A DNA stretch of 64,000 nucleotides from Membranipora membranacea (taxonomy: Eukaryota; Bryozoa; Gymnolaemata; Cheilostomatida; Membraniporidae). Positions within the stretch are counted from its first letter, which is position 1; every line of letters starts with the position of its first letter. Below, piece after piece: positions 35,719-52,010 of this stretch. Position numbers and translations under genes: made by a program. Location: assembly GCA_914767715.1 (NCBI GenBank), contig OU612068.1, positions 992,001 to 1,056,000 on the forward strand, read 5' to 3'. The notes below the pieces were generated by a model. That model was not told the origin of the DNA. It saw nothing but the letters and a program-made list of their open reading frames with translations, and searched no databases.

Positions 35719-36029
35719 TTATTTGTTGCCTTTTACCCTCACCACAAGTAAGTGACCAGGGCATGTGCTGTTAAAGGTAGCATCCACTGATTATTCTATA
35801 CTAAATGAGTTGGTTGACCTACAGATTTGTGTCAATTGAAGATAAGAGGACCTTAGAACATAACCTAAGAAAGAGAGAAAAGTTAGAGTCCGTGAATCTT
35901 ATGGAATAAAACAAAACTTCCTATTTGAGTACTGTCAGTTCTTATGTACAAAGAAGCCATTGAATTTCTGTTTCAGGCAGTGCTGGGATTTATTTACATA
36001 CCTTTTTCAACACAACTATCAAAAATAAG

Positions 36030-37619
36030 ATGGCAGCAGCCCTACCAAGAAGAATAATTAAGGTAAAGTCCCCTTACTATCTATATCGAGAAACTACCAA
36101 ATCCTGTTCGGACAGCTTTGGTCTTTGCTTGGAAGTTGGAAGTAGAACTACCATTATTTGGATTTTCTAAATAGCTTGGTTTGGTCAGAATGCTTTTTGA
36201 TTTCACTTACCAGGAACAAAAGTTTGAGTACCGAGTTAACTCATGTCTCAACATCCCCAGCCCCTTAATCAACACACTTTACTATATGTGTTACCATGAA
36301 CGCTCACTGTTCTTGTTTCAGGAAACCCAAAGATTAATGGCTGAACCGGTGCCAGGAATACAAGCTGTACCAGATGAATCAAATGCAAGATATTTTAAAG
36401 TTGTTGTTGCAGGACCCAAAGATGTAAGTAGATATACCCTAAAAAGTTAATGTAACCGTCAGGTTTAGATGGTAAAGCGTGAGGAAAATTAATTCGCCCT
36501 TCCCGTGTTTGATCATACAAAGAGTAACCTTTTACTCCATAGAACAGAGCCTTCAACCCTAATATACCATGGGTTTCAGCTTGTGTTGTTGAGAGATGTA
36601 GCTGAGTTGGTTCTCACTGCACGCCCGTATCTCTATGTGTGCTGCTGAGTACTGAGTACCACTTTGAGGAGGTGAGGAAGCCCACTATTAATGTTAAACA
36701 TTGATTGTGAAATTAGGAGGCTCGTCCATTTGTTTATGAAAGCCTACGCAGGTGGTGAAATTTGTCTTGCCACATTTAAATGTTTACAATTCTATTATGC
36801 CTTTTTTTTCTTATATTTTCAGTCACCTTATGAAGGAGGAACATTTAATTTAGAATTATTTCTACCCGAAGATTACCCTATGGCTCCTCCAAAAGTTCGA
36901 TTTATGACCAAGATTTACCATCCAAATATTGATAAACTTGGCAGAATTTGCTTAGATATTTTAAAGGGTAAGTTTCAATGATGGTTAGAGTTATAAACGC
37001 AGCACAATAGTATTGTGACATTAAACTGCTGGGTGTATGATATGATGAGGTGAGGGTCTGACACCTTCTGTAAAGTTATAGTGGTAATATATTATAGAGT
37101 AGGGATAGTCCCACTATATCAGCTACCAGCACTGTAATGCGTAACCTGAGTTGGTAAAATTTCCCATGTATCTTCCCTAGTCAAAGCCTTTATTGTTATC
37201 CAATGTGAATGTGAACTGATGCTTTTATATATCTTTTAAACCTATTGTGAGTACAATGCACAATATAAAGTACTGTGATATCTTTTTTAGATAAATGGAG
37301 CCCAGCATTACAGATTAGGACAGTTTTACTATCAATACAAGCATTGCTCAGCGCTCCCAACCCAGATGATCCATTAGCCAATGATGTAGCAGAGCAATGG
37401 AAAACCAATGAAGCACATGCAATAAAGACAGGTAAGCATGGCGAACATGGTCACAAACTGACTGTTGAGCAATCAGACCCAGTAAGCAAGATTTTTTGTA
37501 GTAAGTAACCATATGATGATAATTTTTGGATGACCTTTCACAATATCACATCAAAATTATCTTACCCATTTTCTGTTACAGCCAAGGACTGGACACGATT
37601 GTACGCAGTGAACAGTTAG
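36030..37619 (+). CDS. UBE2N: Ubiquitin-conjugating enzyme E2 N (Ubc13), complete
   Basis: The E2 that, with a UEV partner, builds Lys63-linked ubiquitin chains in DNA damage tolerance and innate signalling. Five exons join in phase: 36030-36062, 36322-36423, 36823-36967, 37291-37431 and 37582-37619. They give 152 residues, the family length. Recognisable blocks are [68 protein letters not shown] and [18 protein letters not shown]. The HPN motif and catalytic Cys88 (Cys87 in human; one extra Ala at the N-terminus here) are intact. The C-terminus reads [10 protein letters not shown]. The start is the first ATG of an open exon and gives the conserved N-terminus exactly. Introns are 259-399 bp except the 150-bp last one, and I see no features in them. 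The gene converges on Hakai, an E3 ligase. Confidence 0.98.
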
Positions 37620-38457
37620 ACACAGCAGCAGCAGCCCCTCTAAAGCCTTAGACTTTAACTATACTTAGTTCATTCACATGTACAGAGCTTTTTTATCACT
37701 GAGGCAGTTCAACCTTTACAACTACTAGGCTCTTTTCAACTCAGCTAACATCAGGATACAATACTGACTCGCTAAGTTCGATAAGCTAGAAGAGATGAAT
37801 ATAACAGTGTAACTAGGTTATCTCTTCTTTTCTACTGGTGTTTAAGATGACCAGAGAGTAGAACTTTGTTCTCATGCTAAAATAGTTTGCTACTAAGGTG
37901 GGCCGGGCTGTATTGGTACACTGTGTACTGTTAAGTATCCTATAATAACTTTGTAATGGATGAGGAATGCTTTGCTTGTAAAGCGATTTTGGTAACTGGA
38001 GTTATAACTAACCTACGGGTGAATTCCTGGACTATGAGAAATTGGCAACAGTAAGTGTGAAATGTAAGTGTGTAGAATGGCTTTCTATTCAGAAAATTTT
38101 GATTGTTTAGCAGCACCTTTAGAACAATTGTTCAGTGCAGCTACTGACTTGGTTCATTGAAAACTTGTATGGCAGGGAATTAAAATCTATTTCCTCATTT
38201 TATTCAGAGGTTCACTACGAATGGTGACTTGCTATCATGCTAAGGTGTTTTGCTACCCAAACATGAATTTATTAGTTAACAGAATGGTGTTATTCTGAGC
38301 TGACCTACCTATTTGAAGTTAGATTCTTTCTTTTTTCTGCTATGATTTCAATGCTGTGTAGACTGAACCTGATAATATGATTTACCGTTTTGCCAAAATA
38401 ACAGATTTTGTCAGTATTGCTTCACAAATCCTATAACTTGTTTTGCATGACGACATC

Positions 38458-38463
38458 AATAAA
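38458..38463 (+). terminator. Poly(A) signal of UBE2N
   Basis: AATAAA lies about 840 bases after the TAG stop and is the first canonical hexamer on this strand downstream of the gene. The 3' UTR in between is AT-rich and without other features. Confidence 0.6.
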
Positions 38464-39090
38464 TTTCTTACCTATTGTAAAGAGATTGCTAATCCGATTC
38501 TCAGTGAGCAAGTTTACTAGCGGAACAGATTTGATGGCGTTCACTGGTATCTGGGAATTCCAGGAATCAATGCCTAGCTAGCAATGCCTTCTAGTCATCA
38601 AAACATATTGAGGCAGGAGTTGGGCTGAGTTAGCAATTGATATATATATACATATGAACATATGCCCCTCAGCAATTGCGTTTTAGTGCAACACCACAAT
38701 TTTGCAACAGCATTAATGCTTGTGATAGTAAAATCAAGTCGTTTGGTGATTGTGTGATGGAATGTTCAATGAACCTTGTAGTTCAAACTACTTGTCAGGA
38801 ATACGTATAAGGTTTGAGTACGGTGATATAATAATCCACGCTGACCCCCCTCTACTGATATTGGAACATAACTAGAAGTCCATTTTCCAAAAGTATATTT
38901 ACAAAAACAATGATTTACATGATATAGGAAATAAAATTCCTCAATATTATCAGAAATCAAAATCAAGGAATACACACGGTACAATATTGTTGAAATTGAA
39001 GCAGATCACTTCATTCCTCTACAATAAAATACTGAAATAAGCAAACTGATTAAGGGGTATAGCAACAGCTTGAAACAATGAACTTATGAC
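38464..39090. other. Convergent gap between UBE2N and Hakai 3' ends
   Basis: The two genes face each other with stops 1.47 kb apart. I saw no canonical AATAAA on the minus strand here for Hakai, so its poly(A) signal is either a variant or lies inside the UBE2N 3' UTR, which would make the transcripts overlap. No other feature was seen. Confidence 0.5.
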
Positions 39091-41537
39091 TCAGTAATGC
39101 TGCTGCCCTCCTTGTTGGTTAGGCCACTGCTGCTGATTTTGGGATTGCTGCCCCTGATTGCTCCAGTTATTGGACCCTTGTATGGGTATAGATATCAGAT
39201 TACCATGAGACTTTGACTGTACAGGAGCGGGTTGGTTCATAGGTCTAACCGCTGCCTGTGGAGGAGGTCTATGCTGCCGGACGACATGAGGTCGAGGTGC
39301 TGCCTGCATCTGTTGATGCTGCTGATGACTCTGAAGCTGATGACTTTGAGTGATGGAATGCTGAGACATGGGCATTCTCTGAGGCATCACATTAGGAGGG
39401 ACAGTCTGCATGAGCTGTACGGGCCTAACTGGTCTGACTACCTGAGTAACAGACATCGACTGTAGGTTAGCCGGAGACTGCATGGGAGCCATGCTCACCT
39501 GGGTCTGCATCTGGGCCATCGTATTCTGCGACATCTGCATGGGCTGGATACCAGCTTGTATAGTTCCTGGCTGCATTGAACCCTGCATCGTAATAGAGTT
39601 TGACTGCATGGGGTGAGCTTGCTGCATACTAACAGGGAGTCCTCTGGGAGGTGTATTACTCTGCTGCATGAGAGAGTGGGGTGAGTGAGCCATCATCTGA
39701 GCTGGGATATGGGTAGGGGGAGCCATGAAGCGGGGAGGAGGCTGTGACATGTTAGGAGGAGGCTGTGACATGCTCATCATTTGAGGAGGCTGTTGTTGTA
39801 TCGGTGCTACCACAGGTGGAGCTACAGTCGGCTCTTTACGTTTGTGTCTGTGTTTGACATGAGCCTCCATATCACGCTGTGACAGGTAAGTACGTCTACA
39901 CCCACCTGGTCCATGTCTGGGTCCACCGAAGTAACACATCACTATGGTGTTTATACCTTGAGCCTCAAGCTTATTCACTTTTTCTCCACATCTGACAAAA
40001 CATAATAGATTCAATAAAACATATTGACACAGTCACAAGTTCCAGCTTACAACCAGATACATACTGCATCATAATGATAAGATCTGTGAGATTTAAAAGC
40101 TCAATGTGAACGATGAGCATGCAAGATGCAAAGCAGATCTTTCTGGCACACCTCTTGGCAATCTTAACTTAGGAGTTATTTACTCCTGTTTTTTGCCCAA
40201 AAGTGGGTTTACCATAGACATAATATGTCAGTAAACCCCATAGACTTATGACTTAATAAGTCGTAATATTATTAAGACTTATTAAGTCATAAGTCTATGG
40301 GGTTTACTGTTCTGTCCAAAAGTCAGGTCTTTGAGATAATGTCATATTCCTTCAACTTCAGCTGGTATCAAAGATACTGCATTGCTGTTACTATAGAACG
40401 TTTATCAATTGGAATTTTGGACTAGGATCTTATAGCAGATGAATCAAATGCAGTAGTTGACTTGAGAGTAATGGTCAACTTACTTCAAACAGCCATTAGG
40501 AGCAGTCTTTTTTGCGCAGTCATAGCATAAGATATGGCGACATCCCAACTACAAACAGGAGATGACATGAACTCATAATCAACAAAATTTCCTTCTCATT
40601 CATTATGATTTAAAAGTTTAGTTTGGTGCTTATAACATCAACTATATGAAACTCTGAAATTGCTTAATTCAGATATAATCAATGAAGTGTATCAAGAATG
40701 CAAATATATCATCAATGAACTGAAGGTTTAGTTCATTGATATCATCTACATCAGTTTGAGGGTTCAAACCTCACCAATCAGGTTTCTGAGCTATAGCCTT
40801 CAAAATTCGGCTACCATAAAATACCACTCCTAATCAGATTCAGTGGCAATTAGGATCAAAATTTTCCATACTTCACGAGAACCTGTTCAATTGGCTGATA
40901 TATTGTCTAAATTCAATCTCGCACCTTATGAGTTACGGTGCTTGCTGACATGGTTCTAAATCAAGATAACACATCAAAACATTGTTCTGCACATACTTTT
41001 AATCAAACTTACCATTCTTCCATACGTGTAGATTGGTAGAGTGCATCGCATACAACAATGGGGAGAAAATGCGTTCTTGTTTTTCACACCAATCATCTGC
41101 GCCTAAAAATCAACAATCATACAAAATATTGATAACATTAGGTAGGCTAAGCTTTGGTCTTACATACCGATGTCTGTTGATAAACAGGAAGAGACTCGGT
41201 TATTTATTACTCTGGATTAAACTCTTACAAGGGTATATCAAATGACAGTTTCGACAGTCAGTAACACCCTGTGTCAGTTATTCAATTACTTATATGCCCT
41301 ATGAAACTGGCCTTGCTCTTATTCAGTTTGATATAGGTTCACAAATCTAATCAGAAGAGCCACAACTTTGCTCGGCTAAAGACAATTGAGTACAAGCGTG
41401 TATTAATGTTTTTGTGCAACAGACAGTTCTAAAGTCAAAGTAATGGTTAATCGCCATCTTACCGGAATGTCCCAGTTCAAGCTCTGTATAGTAGCCCCCT
41501 CCGCCTCCATCTTCATGCGCTTTACTTGGGTAGCCAT
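39091..41537 (-). CDS. CBLL1: E3 ubiquitin ligase Hakai (CBLL1), complete
   Basis: A RING-type E3 ligase; family members ubiquitylate tyrosine-phosphorylated E-cadherin and belong to the m6A writer-associated complex. Four minus-strand coding exons, 41463-41537, 41013-41096, 40484-40548 and 39091-39991, give about 374 residues (human 491). The ATG at 41537 has an in-frame TAA eight codons upstream, which fixes the start. The RING is C40-x2-C43, C56-x-H58-x2-C61-x2-C64, C73-x2-C76. The Hakai-type finger follows, with the diagnostic RRTYLSQRDMEAHVKHRH. Its two cysteines are separated by 11 residues against five in the human protein as I recall it. A long Pro/Gln/Met-rich tail contains HGNLISIPIQG, matching the human HSNLITVPIQ segment. 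Junction phases agree. The gene is divergent from USP19 and convergent with UBE2N. A CCCAG just upstream of the 5' UTR may be an acceptor, suggesting a noncoding first exon. Confidence 0.95.
40229..40309. repeat. Perfect palindrome: 34-bp arms, 13-nt loop, in a Hakai intron
   Basis: Arms 40229-40262 and 40276-40309 are exact reverse complements; the loop is GTAATATTATTAA. The arms start and end with CAGTAAACCCC and GGGGTTTACTG. A further GGGTTTAC at about 40206 gives a third partial arm, so nested alternative folds exist. The intron is the one between the RING exon and the last exon. Perfect pairing suggests recent origin or active correction. Confidence 0.93.
40711..40740. repeat. Small hairpin ATCAATGAACT-N8-AGTTCATTGAT, copy A (Hakai intron)
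   Basis: An 11-bp perfect stem with an 8-nt loop. Exactly the same stem and loop length recur at 48957-48986 in a USP19 intron. The right arm alone recurs near 31605. Confidence 0.8.
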
Positions 41538-41666
41538 TCTTATGACAGAGAGTGTGATTTATCTTCTGTATCTTCTGTATGCACCTGGGAATATGAATGG
41601 TAAATGGTTCAGCTAGAATAATAGTAATAGTATGTCAGATATTAATCTAGGGGCATGGGTCCATGA

Positions 41667-41745
41667 GACTTACATGCCTTTACTTTGCCAATGTCCAGTA
41701 TGGGTTGTGTATACTGGATATTGGCAAAGTGAAGGCATGTAAGTC
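41667..41745. repeat. Near-perfect hairpin: 34-bp arms, 11-nt loop, upstream of Hakai
   Basis: Arms 41667-41700 and 41712-41745 pair with only two mismatches, starting GACTTACATGCC and ending GGCATGTAAGTC. It lies about 130 bp 5' of the Hakai start codon, in the divergent Hakai/USP19 interval. Its size fits either a pre-miRNA-like transcript or a minimal fold-back element. Confidence 0.9.
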
Positions 41746-42516
41746 CCAGACACTAACTTAACTAATCATCATTATCAGTTAGTAGTGGCAGGCTGTTTGC
41801 TTTGTCTAATGGTGTCTTGGGTTTAATGCAGGACCTTCTCTACTACTATAATAATGGCTGTCTGGAGTATGTTTGTTAGCATGTATGTACTTTACTTTTG
41901 CCTATCTATTATAGTATTATCAGTGACATTAACTGACAGTGGTTAGTCTTGGCACCCCAGGCAGCCTGCCCAGGCTAGACAGTGGTAGTAAAATGAAAAC
42001 TGTGGTTGGTACATTCCTCATCACGTTTGATTTTGTCAATCTATTAGACTTAGTTAGTATTAGTATAGTAAGTTACTATCTACTATCTATAGTATTATTT
42101 ATTATCAATTATTATAAAATAATATAATACTAATAAGTCAGTTGGTATTGATAGCTAATGTATCATGCACATATCTATATCATAAAATACTGCTCTATTT
42201 TCCTTCCCAGAGTTACTGCTTAGTGAGTCTGTCATAGGATAAAGAACCTCTGTGGTGAATGGTAATAATTATTGTGCTGTTTATTGGACAACACATAGAA
42301 TGAAAATTTTTTTATGCCCATCAATGACCTTGACATTAGCATTCTTACACAGCACCCCTGTCAAAATTCAAATAACCTTAGATATTTCTGAGAAAGAAGG
42401 AAGCATATAAAAATCTTCTCTAACAAAATCCCTAGCCCGAGTGAGCTTAAGAATACCAATACCATAGGGGTGACAACTCAGGACAGGACTGCTGCAGTTT
42501 TGCTATTTTTTTTCAG

Positions 42517-42602
42517 GATTTCTCTAATTCCTCTACTTCTCAAGAGCAAAAGAGAGGTAGTTACACAGAAACAGGAATTTTGTGGCCAGTGGAACTATTA
42601 TG
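42517..42602 (+). other. Candidate 5' exon of USP19 (weak)
   Basis: An 86-bp segment is framed by a strong acceptor (GCTATTTTTTTTCAG) and a good donor (TATG|GTAAGG). One frame is fully open and ends in phase 1, which fits the phase of the next exon at 43380 (G|CT gives Ala). The encoded stretch, including LLLKSKREVVTQKQEF, has no clear family match, so coding status is unproven. Confidence 0.25.
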
Positions 42603-43379
42603 GTAAGGGTGTTATTTCACAGTTTTCATTTATGATACAATCAAGTTAAACTTAATATCCTTTCCTTATGGTTTGATATTGAGGTAATTATTAAAATCAC
42701 TAGAAAGAAAGACAGGTAAGTTGAGTAGATTCAGATGACAGATTGATAACAACTATAGGGAAGAATAGTAGAAGATACATAACATAGATAAAAAGACTGT
42801 ATGGCTAGTTTTGTTTGGATTTTGTTGGTTTGGCTGATGAGTTGATGTTGTAGTTGGGGATTCTCTGTGTATCATGGTGAGGGTATGATGATGTGTATGT
42901 AGGTAGCAGTTATTGTAACTTGTTGTGGGGAGTGGAGACAGAGAGTGTGTAGGTATGTTACATGATACTATTATTGACAGGTCTCTTTTACTATTATCAA
43001 ACAACTAATATATCCGCATGTATGATGCCCGTGTTCATGCTGTGTGCTGAGAGTGACTGTTGTTGTATGAATTTACATGATCATTGGGTTTGAGGGGCGA
43101 CTTCAAGTAAATTTACCATTACCTAAGCCTTACGACCTTAAGACCTTACGGTAAGCCTAAGGAGTCTGGTACAGACTCTATAATTAATACAAAAATGGAT
43201 GCTGAACAGCTAGTCAACCATTGAATCAGTCTTCATCTTAACTGTGATCAAAGTAGAGAGCATTATCTCTGTGTTTAGAAATGAACAGCTAAAGCATTTA
43301 CGGCTAAATACTGCCCACAACTCACTGTTTGCTAACCCATTTAGTATTAGGTTAATATCGTTATAGCCTAGACCAACAG

Positions 43380-49606
<6,227 letters not shown>

Positions 49607-49954
49607 GTGTGATTTTTAAATTGTTATATTTGAGTTCATGGTTGAAATTATTGATGATCTAAGAGCACTGTGATCCCATCACAAGAAAGGCAAGCTATTT
49701 TTATTTTTTCCAAAGTTTTCCCTAATGCAATGGGATGCACAACCTCCTCTAAATGTATACTGAAATGATACTGACCTCACCAGTGCTTATGATGTTCTTT
49801 GTAATATGAAGTTGCTGCATATCTTGTGACTGACAATGGCAGCATATCTTTGTGTGTTCAGTTTGTAAATGATTATGATCTTATCTTCCGTATCACAAAT
49901 AGGCAAATCAATATCTAATGGTTTTGTGCACAATTATTCTGGTAAAATGATATC

Positions 49955-49960
49955 AATAAA
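49955..49960 (+). terminator. Poly(A) signal of USP19
   Basis: AATAAA in an A-rich context about 350 bases after the TGA stop is the first canonical hexamer downstream. Confidence 0.65.
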
Positions 49961-52010
49961 AAAATTACATTTTGGTATGAATCATATACACAGTTGTCTT
50001 TGCGTTTGTTTATTTGATTTTGACATCCTGATATCAAATACATACAAACAAATCGAGTAGTTGGAATAAGATATAAGAATGAAAACTGGGAGAATCTCAT
50101 TGATGCTAGCTCATCTAAGTTGTACACTTATATGTAAGTAAGTAAGTCTCATCAAGAGATGATGAGATGTAAGCCAATTGCGGATTTTAAGAAAATCGTA
50201 AAGTTATATTATTTGATCATAGCTTACTAGACTATTCAGCGGCCTGACCTCGTTGTAATGAGTAATGGCCAATGGGTGACATCAGAAGGAAGTTTGTATA
50301 TCTCAAACTCCTTGGTGACAGCAGGGAGGGTGACAGGGTATAATGACTCATTATATAAAGAGTTGCCTATCCCTGTATTCTAATATGAAGATTCAAAATC
50401 TGTCCCACCCTCCCGGTCCCAGAAAGTTTGCATGTTTTGTTGATAATCCAGAGTTATCACTCCATGCTTTATTATACATCACTCTGATTGGTCAATTATA
50501 AGATGATGAGATGAAACTGTAATAGAATGAGCTTTCTATTTCACCACACATACAATATTGGGGATTTAATGATCGATCCAACTAGAGTCGTTGAACCAAT
50601 AAAGATCTAGGGTTATGTGTTAGCAGGCACTTGTTGCTTGAAGTCTTTATGAATGAACGGTTTGGATTTGGACTCCCAAGAGAGCAGGTGTATTGTTATG
50701 CATCCTCAGCAGTTCTGCTTGTCTTAGTGAATAACTTGACCAACTACTGGATATAAGAAAGTGCTGCTGAGCCAGGATTTTACTTCCAACCCATACACTC
50801 TGTGACAAGACCTTAAACCACCATCAGATCTCCCTGCAGTAAGTAGCTGAATGATTAACAGGGATTGTATCTACATACAGGCTTGAGTGGAGAACAGAAA
50901 CATTTGAAGGTACGCTCAAAAGATTTTCTATTGGGAACTCGCAAATGCCACATTGATAGTTACCTGTTGCCTGTCGCTCTTCTTGTCGTGAAAAAACTAC
51001 ATACACTGATATCGATTTAGCGAGGTATAAAACTCATTCAGCTTGGCTGACAAAAAAATATGCATAACATGGGCAGGTGTGAATTGCACACCATTGATAT
51101 ATTGCAAGTTTGACTCAGTCGCATGATATTCTAGACGTTATGATGCAGTCACTGAACTGCGATTATTTAATCGCAGTCGAGACTCATGACTACATTTATT
51201 AAATTAATTGAACGCTGTGATCTTTTCTACACTGATTTTATATCAAAATCAATCACAATATAAAATCCGTGGGAATATGGTGAGCTGGGCAACGCTAGCA
51301 GTAACATTGGGTCTCCAATTATAACATTTAGTGTTCTGTTAGATTTTTGCTATGGAGCTCGCTGTACGCTCAGCAGATTATATGTTTGTTCCCAGGAAAT
51401 GTTGCGTGTCATATCACTCGCACCTTGCATTTCCTTTGTTTGTAAAATGTCACTCTCGTTTACTTTTTGAAGGTCGTAGATGTCAAGCGATTCTTTGCCG
51501 ATGCACTAAACTTGCCAGCCCAGTGTGTCATATATCTGTACCTACCTACAGCAACAATAGATAATTTGTCCTGAGACACCTCAGCTCAGGTGAGTTTGCT
51601 GAATGAGGTTATGAATGTATATCTACAATCTAGGTCACATTCTAATAATAATAACATTAAAATCAACAATTATATTTTATCCCTGGCTCAAATAGGCAGT
51701 CAAAGAAATGACTGTTCTGTACTTTGTAGCTTGAAGCCATGTTATGTCATCAGCATGACTATTACTATATACTAGTGTCATTGAAGGAAGCCTCTTTTAC
51801 TTGAGCGAGAAGATTACACATCAAATATTTGTTTAGTAAGGCGAAAAGGCTGTCCTACACATTTAACAGTTTCCATTCAGCTGTTACAAGCTGAGAATCT
51901 GTTCATTCACCAGAGCTACTCACAGATTCCTTGATGACATGAATTACTGCATTTTTCAGGCGTCTGCCAAAATTTGGTGCTCCTAAACAGAAGAATCTAA
52001 CCTGCTAAAG
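49961..52010. other. Intergenic region between USP19 and laminin beta
   Basis: About 2 kb without a recognised gene. It should contain the laminin promoter and 5' UTR. It includes a small fold-back repeat at 50287-50330. No TATA box or start site could be assigned with confidence. Short open frames here (for example 51352-51564) show no recognisable domain. Confidence 0.6.
50287..50330. repeat. Second copy of a dispersed fold-back repeat
   Basis: AAGGAAGTTTG and CAAACTCCTT form an imperfect stem around a 7-nt loop. Bases 50310-50330 match the reverse complement of the 31 kb repeat at 19 of 21 positions (TCYCAAACTCCYTGGTGAC). Confidence 0.5.

Larger units (their letters stand above)
30867..36029. 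other. Repeat-rich intergenic region between the ZNF609-like gene and UBE2N
   Basis: No host gene was recognised. Successively it holds a fold-back repeat (31124-31157), a TIR element (31828-32200), a tRNA-like SINE (32985-33165), a LINE relic on + (33290-33720), two inverted copies of a second TIR element (33954-34163, 34826-35071) and a LINE relic on - (35345-35718). The density of mobile remnants contrasts with the rest of the window. The 116-aa open frame at 32049-32399 runs across the edge of a TIR element and has no domain. Confidence 0.7.
41538..43379. other. Divergent interval between Hakai and the first recognised USP19 exon
   Basis: It should contain both promoters and the missing 5' exons of USP19. 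No CS (p23-like) domain, which family members carry before the catalytic domain, was recognised. It holds the hairpin at 41667-41745 and one plausible exon at 42517-42602. The minus-strand frame at 42753-43004 is low-complexity Thr/Ser/His and not convincing. The first USP19 exon enters in mid-codon at 43380, so upstream coding sequence must exist. Confidence 0.6.

Noticed and set aside
36440-36660. tRNA-like A-box (GTAGCTGAGTTGG) in the second UBE2N intron
   Set aside because: No matching B-box at the right distance on the same strand; too weak to call a SINE.
40750-40775. B-box-like GGGTTCAAACCTC in a Hakai intron
   Set aside because: No A-box upstream; may be a SINE fragment but cannot be supported.
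42753-43004. Minus-strand 83-aa Thr/His/Ser-rich frame between Hakai and USP19
   Set aside because: Low-complexity translation of a GT-rich plus strand, with no domain or splice context.
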